Shown here piece by piece: positions 32,605-40,287 of a stretch of 64,000 nt of DNA. The notes under the pieces were generated by a model. The model had not been told where the DNA came from and ran no database searches. It worked only from the letters and a program-made list of their open reading frames with translations. Each line of letters starts with the position of its first letter. The first letter of the stretch is position 1. The stretch spans positions 1-64,000 of the forward strand of contig JAFWRO010000055.1 of assembly GCA_017519885.1 (NCBI GenBank), read 5' to 3'. The translations under genes were made by a program, and so were the position numbers. Origin of the DNA: Liminaster sp017519885. GTDB taxonomy: Bacteria; Bacteroidota; Bacteroidia; Bacteroidales; UBA3663.

Positions 32605-35100
32605 ATGGAACAAAAAGTATTCGGGCACTTCGATGATGCTAACCGCGAATACGTCATCACCGACCCTGCCACTCCCTTCCCCTGGATCAACTATCTGGGC
32701 AATGAGGATTTCTTCGGACTTATCTCCAATACCGCTGGCGGCTACAGCTTCTACAAGGATGCCAAGTTCCGCCGCATCACCCGCTATCGCTACAACGGTG
32801 TACCGATGGACAATGGCGGACGCTACTTCTACATCAACGACGGCGGCACGGTGTGGAACCCGGGGTGGAAGCCCTGCAAGACTCCACTCGACTCGTACGA
32901 GTGCCGCCATGGCATGAACTACACTCGCATCACCGGCTCGAAGAACGGTGTGGAGGCCTCGGTGCTCTTCTTTGTCCCCCTCAAGACGTGGGCAGAGGTA
33001 CAAAAACTGACCCTCACCAATCACACCAGCGAGGTGAAGCGCCTCAAGCTCTTCTCGCTCGTCGAATGGTGCCTTTGGAACGCTGCCACCGATATGGAGA
33101 ATTTCCAGCGCAATTGGTCGACGGGTGAAGTGGAAATCGACGGATCGACCATCTACCACAAGACCGAATACAAGGAGCGTCGCAACCATTATGCATACTA
33201 CACCGTCAATGTCCCCGTGCAAGGCTACGACACCGACCGCGAGACGTTCGTCGGACTCTACAACGGCTTCGAGGCTCCACAATGCGTCATGGCCGGACGT
33301 CCCGCCAATTCGTTGGCACACGGTTGGTCGCCCATTGCAAGTCATTACATCGAAGTAACGCTCCAGCCGGGCGAATCGAAGGACTTCATCTTCCTACTTG
33401 GCTATGTCGAGAACGAGCAGGACGAGAAATTCTCGGTCGAGGACATTCAGCGCAAGAAGGAGGGCACGCTCATCTCCTCGCAAGACAGCGATGTGACACT
33501 GGTCAACAAAAAGAAGGCACTCGAAACCATCCAGAAATTTTCTACCGTCGAGGCCGTCGATGCTGCTTTCGACGAGCTGCACAAGATGTGGGACGAGTTG
33601 CTTGACAGTTTCGTACTGAGCAGTGGTGATTCCCGCCTCGACCGTATGGTCAACATCTGGAACCAGTACCAGTGCATGATCACATTCAACTTCTCGCGTT
33701 CGGCCTCTTTTTTCGAAAGCGGTGTAGGCCGTGGTATGGGCTTCCGCGACTCGAACCAGGACCTCGTGGGCTTTGTCCATCAGGTACCCAGCCGCGCACG
33801 TCAGCGCATCATCGACATTGCATCCACCCAGTTCCCCGATGGTGGCTGCTACCATCAGTATCAACCCCTCACCAAGCGCGGTAACAATGACATTGGCGGC
33901 GGTTTCAACGACGATCCGATGTGGCTCATCTTCGGCACCATCGCCTATATCAAGGAGACAGGAGACTACACAATCCTCGACGAGATGGTGCCTTGGGACA
34001 ACCAGCCAGGCACCGAAGTCACTCTAATGGAGCACCTCCGCATCTCGTTCAACCACGTGGTCGAGAACCTCGGACCACACCGCTTGCCACTTATCGGACG
34101 CGCCGACTGGAACGACTGCCTCAACCTCAACTGCTTCTCGTGGGATCCCAACGAGTCGTTCCAGACCACCGAGAACAAGACCGAAGGCTCAAAGGCCGAA
34201 TCGCTCATGATAGCAGGTCTCTTCGTATTCTGCGGTAAGCAATATGTTGAGCTTTGCCAAACCCTTGGCGGCAAGGCACTCGACGAAGCCAAGCGTGCCC
34301 AGCAATGCATCAACGAGATGGTCGAAGCCGTCAAGCAGCATGGTTGGGATGGAGAATGGTACCTGCGTGCCTATGACTTCTACGGCAACAAGATCGGTTC
34401 GAAAGAAAACGAGGAAGGTAAGATCTTCATCGAGTCGCAAGGATTCTGCACTATGGCAGGTATCGGACTCGAGGATGGCATGGTCGATAAGGCACTCGAT
34501 GCCTGCAAGCAATACCTCGACTGCGAACATGGTATGGTGCTCAACAACCCTGCCTACACGACCTATCACGTCGAGATGGGCGAGATTAGCTCCTACCCAG
34601 CCGGTTACAAGGAGAATGCCGGCATCTTCTGCCACAACAATCCATGGGTCATCATTGGCGAGACGGTGGCCGGTCGCGGCAACGACGCCTGGGAGCATTA
34701 CACCAAGATCTGCCCTGCTTGGATTAAGGACCAACAGCTTCACAAGGTCGAGCCTTACGTCTATTGCCAGATGGTAGCAGGCAAGGATGCCGCCAAACCC
34801 GGAGAAGGCAAGAACTCTTGGCTCACTGGCACCGCAGCCTGGAACTGGTACACCATCACACAGTTCATCCTCGGCATCAAGCCAACTTATGACGGTATCG
34901 AGATTGACCCTTGTATCCCCGCCGACCTCAAGGAATACAAGGTGAAGAGAATACTTCGTGGCATCGAGTTCGACATCACTGTCAAAAACCCCAACGGACA
35001 TCAGAAGGGTGTCAGTCGTGTTACCGTCGATGGCCAGGTCATCGAAAGTAACGTCATCAAGGCTACCCCCGGCAAACATGTCGTCGAAGTAATTATGTAA
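32605..35100 (+). CDS. GH94 glycoside phosphorylase (cellobiose/cellodextrin phosphorylase-like)
   Basis: An 831-residue cytoplasmic enzyme without signal peptide. The ATG at 32605 is chosen; an in-frame earlier start lies inside the hairpin region. The N-terminal beta-sandwich begins KVFGHFDDANREYVITDP, as in cellobiose phosphorylases. GVGRGMGFRDSNQD is the family's substrate loop and GFNDDPMW (residues 433-440) carries the catalytic proton-donor aspartate (436 or 437). Length matches cellobiose phosphorylases (about 810-830). It would convert a beta-1,4-glucosyl disaccharide plus phosphate to glucose 1-phosphate and a free sugar. In this operon the source could be glucomannan fragments such as cellobiose or glucosyl-mannose. 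The exact acceptor is not determined by sequence. Confidence 0.9.
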   Translation: MEQKVFGHFDDANREYVITDPATPFPWINYLGNEDFFGLISNTAGGYSFYKDAKFRRITRYRYNGVPMDNGGRYFYINDGGTVWNPGWKPCKTPLDSYECRHGMNYTRITGSKNGVEASVLFFVPLKTWAEVQKLTLTNHTSEVKRLKLFSLVEWCLWNAATDMENFQRNWSTGEVEIDGSTIYHKTEYKERRNHYAYYTVNVPVQGYDTDRETFVGLYNGFEAPQCVMAGRPANSLAHGWSPIASHYIEVTLQPGESKDFIFLLGYVENEQDEKFSVEDIQRKKEGTLISSQDSDVTLVNKKKALETIQKFSTVEAVDAAFDELHKMWDELLDSFVLSSGDSRLDRMVNIWNQYQCMITFNFSRSASFFESGVGRGMGFRDSNQDLVGFVHQVPSRARQRIIDIASTQFPDGGCYHQYQPLTKRGNNDIGGGFNDDPMWLIFGTIAYIKETGDYTILDEMVPWDNQPGTEVTLMEHLRISFNHVVENLGPHRLPLIGRADWNDCLNLNCFSWDPNESFQTTENKTEGSKAESLMIAGLFVFCGKQYVELCQTLGGKALDEAKRAQQCINEMVEAVKQHGWDGEWYLRAYDFYGNKIGSKENEEGKIFIESQGFCTMAGIGLEDGMVDKALDACKQYLDCEHGMVLNNPAYTTYHVEMGEISSYPAGYKENAGIFCHNNPWVIIGETVAGRGNDAWEHYTKICPAWIKDQQLHKVEPYVYCQMVAGKDAAKPGEGKNSWLTGTAAWNWYTITQFILGIKPTYDGIEIDPCIPADLKEYKVKRILRGIEFDITVKNPNGHQKGVSRVTVDGQVIESNVIKATPGKHVVEVIM

Positions 35101-35125
35101 GAGTTTTCTTTATTCAAATTATTTC

Positions 35126-35165
35126 GGAATTCCGGTATAACGGTATAACGAAATACCGGCATTCC
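35126..35165 (+). repeat. Imperfect inverted repeat with internal tandem repeat, GH94-GH26 spacer
   Basis: GGAATTCCGGTAT (35126-35138) pairs with ATACCGGCATTCC (35153-35165) at 12 of 13 positions. The unit GGTATAAC is duplicated at 35134-35141 and 35142-35149. A related GGAATATCGGAATCC follows directly. There is no T-run. Confidence 0.6.
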
Positions 35166-35204
35166 GGAATATCGGAATCCAGAACAACGAAATCTACAAA
35201 TAAT

Positions 35205-36290
35205 ATGAAAAAGATTCTTCTTTTCGCCTCTCTTGCAATGGCGCTGATGGCCTCCTGCGGTAAGAAGGCTCAGACGGACAGTGAAGCACAGTCTACTCCT
35301 GCTCAAGCGCTCATCACACGTCTCGACAACCTTCGTCAGAAGGGCTATATGTATGCTCACCAGGATGACCCGTTCTATGGTGTCACCTGGCAATGGGAAC
35401 GCGGACGCTCCGACACCTACGAGCTTGTCGGCGACTTCCCAGCTCTCATGGGCTTCGACCTTGGCGGAATCGAAATGGGCGATGCCAAGAACCTTGATTC
35501 GGTACCTTTCACCTGGATACGTGAAGAAGCCATTAAGCATGTCGAGCGCGGTGGCATCATCACTTTCAGCTGGCATCCTCGCAATCCTCGTACCGGAGGC
35601 ACAGCATGGGACGTGACCGACTCGACCGTCGTTCGTAACATCCTCCCCGGTGGCGAACAGCATGAGAAGTTCATAGGCTGGCTCGATGCTGTCACCACAT
35701 TCCTCAAAACCATTACCTATAAGGATGGTTCCCCCATACCATTCATCTTCCGTCCTTGGCACGAATACAATGGTTCATGGTTCTGGTGGGGCCAAAAACT
35801 TTGCACTGACGATGAGTACAAGGCATTCTTCCGCATGACCTACGACCACATCGCCAAACAGCTTCCCACAAACATCGTCTGGAGTTGCTCGCCCAATCTG
35901 CAGGGCTACTGGACCGAAGAGGCATTCCTCTCGCGTTGGCCTGGCGACGACATCGTCGACCTGGTGGGTGAAGATTGCTACCAATGGGGCTCCGAAGAGG
36001 ACTTTGTTCGTCAGGCAACAGCCGACGTCGTCTTCCTCAGCAACTATGCCAAGGATCACGGCAAACTCTTCGCGATCACCGAATGCGGCATGCAGAATTC
36101 TCCCGTAGCCGACTGGTGGACGCGTGTCTTTAAGCCCGTCATCGAGCAAGCCTATCTGCCAAGTTATTTCCTGCCTTGGCGCAACTGGCATGCCGATCAT
36201 TTCGGTGCTTCAAAGGATGTCGCCACAGCCGATGACTTCAAGAAACTCTACGCCCAACCCAATACACTTTTCTTAAAGGATATCCAATAA
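35205..36290 (+). CDS. GH26 beta-mannanase lipoprotein, compact form
   Basis: A 361-residue lipoprotein: signal peptide ends LMASC, followed by GKKAQTD without the acidic surface-export signature, so the enzyme may face the periplasm. The GH26 domain fills the protein: GYMYAHQDDPFYG, FDLGGIE, FSWHPRNP, RPWHEYNG with acid/base Glu187 and FAITECGMQ with nucleophile Glu293. It has the length and layout of the exo-acting, mannobiose-releasing bacteroidal GH26 enzymes, but product size cannot be decided by sequence. Together with the surface-type interrupted GH26 this gives a two-step breakdown: outside to oligosaccharides, then periplasm to mannobiose. It precedes the phosphorylase and epimerase genes that use mannobiose. 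Confidence 0.92.
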   Translation: MKKILLFASLAMALMASCGKKAQTDSEAQSTPAQALITRLDNLRQKGYMYAHQDDPFYGVTWQWERGRSDTYELVGDFPALMGFDLGGIEMGDAKNLDSVPFTWIREEAIKHVERGGIITFSWHPRNPRTGGTAWDVTDSTVVRNILPGGEQHEKFIGWLDAVTTFLKTITYKDGSPIPFIFRPWHEYNGSWFWWGQKLCTDDEYKAFFRMTYDHIAKQLPTNIVWSCSPNLQGYWTEEAFLSRWPGDDIVDLVGEDCYQWGSEEDFVRQATADVVFLSNYAKDHGKLFAITECGMQNSPVADWWTRVFKPVIEQAYLPSYFLPWRNWHADHFGASKDVATADDFKKLYAQPNTLFLKDIQ

Positions 36291-36324
36291 TTTCGATTGT
36301 AATTGTTAATTGTTAATTGATACA

Positions 36325-37548
36325 ATGGATTTCAATCAGCGCAAAGTTTTCGTCGAGGCACAATATGAAGCCCTCGTGACGCGCGAAAATAAATCAATCG
36401 AGGGAAACGGTATCTTCAACCGTTACGAATTTCCTATTGTTACTGCTGCTCATACACCACTGTTATGGCGTTATGACTACAACCCCGAGACGAATCCATA
36501 CTTCATGGAGCGCATCGGTGTCAATGCCACGCTCAATGCCGGCGCCATCAAATGGGGCGACAAGTACGTCGTAGTGGTTCGCGTCGAAGGCGATGACCGC
36601 AAGTCGTTCTTCGCCGTAGCCGAATCACCCAACGGCATCGATAATTTCCGTTTCTGGAATCATCCTATCACCATGCCCGAGGCCCCCGAAGGCAGTTGTC
36701 TGCCTGGCCTCGATGCTCCGGCTACCAATGTCTATGATATGCGACTTACCCGACACGAAGATGGCTGGATCTATGGCCTCTTCTGCGTGGAGCGTCACGA
36801 CGACAGCCAACCTGGCAACCTCAGTGCTGCAACCGCTACCTGCGGCATCGCCCGCACCAAGGACCTTGTGAACTGGGAGCGTCTGCCCGATTTACGCGCC
36901 AAATCCCAACAGCGCAACGTCGTGCTGCACCCCGAGTTCGTTGATGGCAAATATGCTCTCTATACACGTCCACAGGATGGGTTCATCGACACTGGTTCGG
37001 GTGGAGGTATCGGATGGGCACTCATCGACGACATCACGCATGCCGAAGTGAAGGAAGAGAAGATCATCAACGCCCGTCATTACCACACCATCATGGAAGT
37101 GAAGAACGGCGAGGGTCCTCATCCCTTCAAGACTCCCAAAGGCTGGCTTCATCTGGCGCATGGTGTACGTGGTTGTGCTTCTGGGTTGCGCTACGTATTA
37201 TATATGTATATGACCGCTCTCGACGATCCCACCCGCGTCATCGCCCAACCAGGTGGTGCTTTCATGGTACCCAAGGATGAGGAGTATATTGGCGACGTCA
37301 TGAATGTTCTCTTTGCCAACGGTTGGATTGCAGATGGCGGAACTGGTGCCGATATGCACCAGATGGACGACAAGGTATATATTTACTATGCTTCGTCCGA
37401 CACTCGCCTGCATGTAGCCACCTCGACTATCGGTCAACTTGTCGATTACTGCATGAACACACCTGCCGACAAGTTCACGACAGGCGAGAGCGTCAAGACG
37501 CGCAACAGTCTCATCGATCGCAACCTTGCATTTCTAAATCAGCAATAA
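36325..37548 (+). CDS. GH130 4-O-beta-D-mannosyl-D-glucose phosphorylase
   Basis: A 407-residue cytoplasmic enzyme with a five-bladed propeller fold expected for the family. MDFNQRKVF near the start, FMERIGVNATLNAGAI and YDMRLTRHEDG are GH130 subfamily 1 features; Asp138 in YDMRLT is the likely proton donor. ARHYHTIMEVKNGEGPHP and GWLHLAHGVRG are phosphate/substrate-binding blocks. Known members convert mannosyl-glucose plus phosphate into mannose 1-phosphate and glucose. It works with the 2-epimerase encoded at 38947, which makes mannosyl-glucose from mannobiose. A TTG start five codons upstream is possible, but the ATG is preferred. Confidence 0.93.
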   Translation: MDFNQRKVFVEAQYEALVTRENKSIEGNGIFNRYEFPIVTAAHTPLLWRYDYNPETNPYFMERIGVNATLNAGAIKWGDKYVVVVRVEGDDRKSFFAVAESPNGIDNFRFWNHPITMPEAPEGSCLPGLDAPATNVYDMRLTRHEDGWIYGLFCVERHDDSQPGNLSAATATCGIARTKDLVNWERLPDLRAKSQQRNVVLHPEFVDGKYALYTRPQDGFIDTGSGGGIGWALIDDITHAEVKEEKIINARHYHTIMEVKNGEGPHPFKTPKGWLHLAHGVRGCASGLRYVLYMYMTALDDPTRVIAQPGGAFMVPKDEEYIGDVMNVLFANGWIADGGTGADMHQMDDKVYIYYASSDTRLHVATSTIGQLVDYCMNTPADKFTTGESVKTRNSLIDRNLAFLNQQ

Positions 37549-37588
37549 TTATTAATTGTTATTTGTTAATTATTAATTGTTATTTGTT
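37547..37588 (+). repeat. Perfect 21-bp tandem duplication before the symporter gene
   Basis: A 21-base AT-rich unit at 37547-37567 is repeated exactly at 37568-37588, immediately upstream of the symporter start at 37601. Confidence 0.85.
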
Positions 37589-37600
37589 AATTAATACCTT

Positions 37601-38944
37601 ATGGCAACACTCAAAGAAAAAATCGGCTATGCCCTGGGTGACGCTGCGGCTGGTGGCATCACATGGAAAATCATGTCCATCGCCTTCCCCCTCTTCTTCA
37701 CCAACGTTTTTGGCCTCACTGTAGCCGACACGGCCACCTTGATGCTCATCGCACGTATGTTCGACGTGGTTACCGACCCGCTGATGGGCAGTCTCGCTGA
37801 TCGCACTCAGTCGCGCTGGGGAACCTATCGTCCCTGGCTCATCTTCGGTGCCATCCCCTTCGGCCTCATCTTCGCTCTGCTGCTCTTCACGCCCGAATTC
37901 GGACCTATGGGCAAGCGCATCTATGCCTACTCGCTCTACCTGCTGATGATGGCTATGTACACGGCCGTAAACGTGCCCTACGGCTCACTGCTCGGCGTGA
38001 TGACCGACGACGACAACGAGAAGAACCAGTTCTCGTCCTATCGTATGGTCGGAGCCTATGCCATGGGCTTCATCACCTTGTTCGCATTCCCTTACCTTCA
38101 GAAGATGGTAGGCGGCACCGAACAACATCAATATGCCATGCTCGGCGCATTCTTTGGAATCATCGCTGCCCTCGGCACCCTGGCATGCGGTCTGCTTACC
38201 AAAGAACGCCTGAAGCCGGTACGTGCCGAGAAGTTCTCGTTCAAACCCTTCAAGGACCTTGTCAAGAACAAACCTTGGATCTATCTTACCCTCATCGGCA
38301 TCTGCACTAACTTCTTCAACGGTTTCCGCTATGCAGTTGCAGGCTATATGTTCGACTACATCCTGGGCAAGGAAATTACCATCAGCGGACTGATCATCAA
38401 CTACACGGTATTCATGACCTTTGGCGAAGTGACGTGTATGATCTTTGGAGGACTTTCGCCCAAGTTCACCCAATGGATGGGTTCCAAGCGCAAAGCATTT
38501 ACCGTCGCAGCCATCATTTGTGCTGTATTCTCCACACTCTACTTCTTTATCCCCAAGGATCCCGCCTACATCTGGGTGCTCGTTGCCATCGTGGTATTCA
38601 CCTCGGTAGGTATCGGCCTCTATTCGCCGCTGCTTTGGTCGATGTATGCCGATGTGGCTGACTATGCCACCGAGAAGAATGGTACTTCTTCGACAGGCCT
38701 CATCTTCTCGTCAGGCACCATGGCTCAAAAGTTCGGAACGGCCATCTCTGGTTCTCTTGTTGCCTTATTGCTCGGCATCTCGGGATTCATCTCCGGTACA
38801 GATCCCACCACAGGACAGACCTTCATCGAAATCACCGATATGGAGTCGGTGCGCAATATGATTTGGGCATTGTTCTCAATCTTCCCAGCTGTCATCGTCC
38901 TCATCATGCTCTATCTGCTCTATAAATATCCTATTAAGAAATAG
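37601..38944 (+). CDS. GPH-family (MelB-like) glycoside:cation symporter
   Basis: A 447-residue inner-membrane protein with about 12 hydrophobic segments. The opening KIGYALGDAAAGGITWKIMSIAFPLFF and the cation-site loop RMFDVVTDPLMGSLADRTQSRWGTYRPW are hallmarks of the glycoside-pentoside-hexuronide family. The second half contains LLWSMYADVADYATEKNGTSSTGLIFSSG, another family signature. It would import disaccharides such as mannobiose from periplasm to cytoplasm, coupled to sodium or protons. It sits between the GH130 and 2-epimerase genes, whose products act on cytoplasmic disaccharides, supporting this substrate. It starts 53 bases after GH130, downstream of a short AT-rich repeat, and two bases before the epimerase gene. 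Confidence 0.93.
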   Translation: MATLKEKIGYALGDAAAGGITWKIMSIAFPLFFTNVFGLTVADTATLMLIARMFDVVTDPLMGSLADRTQSRWGTYRPWLIFGAIPFGLIFALLLFTPEFGPMGKRIYAYSLYLLMMAMYTAVNVPYGSLLGVMTDDDNEKNQFSSYRMVGAYAMGFITLFAFPYLQKMVGGTEQHQYAMLGAFFGIIAALGTLACGLLTKERLKPVRAEKFSFKPFKDLVKNKPWIYLTLIGICTNFFNGFRYAVAGYMFDYILGKEITISGLIINYTVFMTFGEVTCMIFGGLSPKFTQWMGSKRKAFTVAAIICAVFSTLYFFIPKDPAYIWVLVAIVVFTSVGIGLYSPLLWSMYADVADYATEKNGTSSTGLIFSSGTMAQKFGTAISGSLVALLLGISGFISGTDPTTGQTFIEITDMESVRNMIWALFSIFPAVIVLIMLYLLYKYPIKK

Positions 38945-38946
38945 TC

Positions 38947-40212
38947 ATGACCGAGATTGCTCAAATCAAGGCCGAAATGCAGGATGTCGTTGAAAACAAC
39001 ATCCTGTCTTTCTGGTTCGATCAGATGCAGGACCGTCGCCAGCGTGGCTTCTATGGCCAGATGCGTGGTGATGGCACCTTGGTGCCCGAAGCAGACAAGG
39101 GATGCATCCTCAATGCACGCATCCTTTGGAGTTTTTCGGCCGCCTATCGCGTACTCCGCAAGCCTGACTATCTGATGGCTGCTACACGTGCCAAGGACTA
39201 TATCCTCGAGCACTTCATCGACAAGATATATGGTGGCGCCTACTGGAGTCTCAATGCCGAAGGCAATCCCCTCGACACCAAGAAGCAGTTCTATGCCATC
39301 GGTTTTGTCATCTACGGCCTCACCGAATATGCACGTGCAACGGGCGACCCCGAGGCCTTCGACTACGCCATCCGTCTCTACGACTGCATCGAGCAGCATA
39401 GTTGGGATCCCCAATATGGTGGTTATATCGAAGCCTGCACACGCGAATGGGAGACGATAGCCGACATGCGTCTCTCTGACCTCGATGCCAACTATCCGAA
39501 GTCGCAGAATACCCACCTCCACATCATCGAACCCTATACCAACCTCTTCCGTCTGATGCAGCAACGCCCCGAACTGATGCAGGGTCATCCTTGTCCACTC
39601 GCTACTGAGGAAAGCTGGGGGGATGTTTCCCTCCGTGTCGAAAAATCGTTGCGTCAACTTATCAACATCTTCTGCGACAAGATTCTCAATCCCGAGACCC
39701 ATCACCTCGACCTTTTCTTCGACATGGATTGGACACGAGGTGCAGGTTGGCTCGAAAGTTATGGGCATGACATCGAATGCTCCTGGCTTATGCACGAGGC
39801 AGCACTTGTCCTGGGCGACAAGCAGGTGCTTCAGAAAGTCGAACCCATCGTTCGTCTTGTCGCCAAGGCAAGCGAGAAAGGCCTCAACGCCGATGGCTCG
39901 ATGACCCACGAAGCAAACCTTGACACTGGCCACGTCGATGTTGACCGCCACTGGTGGGTACAGGCCGAAGCCGTTGTCGGGTTCCTCAACATCTACCAGC
40001 ACTTCGGCGACACCGAAGCCCTGCAGCATGGACTGCACTGCTGGCAGTACATCAAGGACAACCTCATCGATTGGAAAAACGGCGAATGGTATTGGAGCCG
40101 CGATCCCGAAGGCAACATCAACCTCAAAGACGATCACGCCGGATTCTGGAAATGCCCCTACCACAACAGCCGCATGTGCCTCGAAATCATCGAACGAAAC
40201 TTCCCCCAGTAG
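38947..40212 (+). CDS. AGE-family 2-epimerase (mannobiose/cellobiose 2-epimerase)
   Basis: A 421-residue cytoplasmic enzyme of the (alpha/alpha)6-barrel N-acylglucosamine 2-epimerase family. ILNARILWSFSAAYRVLRK, GGAYWSLNAEG, NTHLHIIEPYTNLFR (with conserved histidines) and RHWWVQAEAVVGFLN are characteristic of cellobiose 2-epimerase-type members. Length, about 400-420, fits. In mannan loci this enzyme converts mannobiose to mannosyl-glucose, which the neighbouring GH130 then phosphorolyses; that assignment relies on context. Its start is two bases after the symporter stop, so the two are translationally linked. It ends 75 bases before the GH36 gene, with a small inverted repeat between them. 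Confidence 0.93.
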   Translation: MTEIAQIKAEMQDVVENNILSFWFDQMQDRRQRGFYGQMRGDGTLVPEADKGCILNARILWSFSAAYRVLRKPDYLMAATRAKDYILEHFIDKIYGGAYWSLNAEGNPLDTKKQFYAIGFVIYGLTEYARATGDPEAFDYAIRLYDCIEQHSWDPQYGGYIEACTREWETIADMRLSDLDANYPKSQNTHLHIIEPYTNLFRLMQQRPELMQGHPCPLATEESWGDVSLRVEKSLRQLINIFCDKILNPETHHLDLFFDMDWTRGAGWLESYGHDIECSWLMHEAALVLGDKQVLQKVEPIVRLVAKASEKGLNADGSMTHEANLDTGHVDVDRHWWVQAEAVVGFLNIYQHFGDTEALQHGLHCWQYIKDNLIDWKNGEWYWSRDPEGNINLKDDHAGFWKCPYHNSRMCLEIIERNFPQ

Positions 40213-40239
40213 CCTAAATGGCTCCAATAGTGTTTTCGT

Positions 40240-40259
40240 GTCAGCTATGCTTGGCTGAC
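40240..40259 (+). other. Short inverted repeat between epimerase and GH36
   Basis: GTCAGC (40240-40245) pairs with GCTGAC (40254-40259). Its core resembles the palindromes at 55096-55113 and 55130-55147. There is no T-run. Confidence 0.45.
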
Positions 40260-40287
40260 TCATAAATCACACAACACCCCATCCCCT

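Noticed and set aside
38920..40263. 447-codon minus-strand frame opposite the epimerase gene
   Set aside because: The plus-strand product is a clear AGE-family 2-epimerase; the shadow frame has no known motif.
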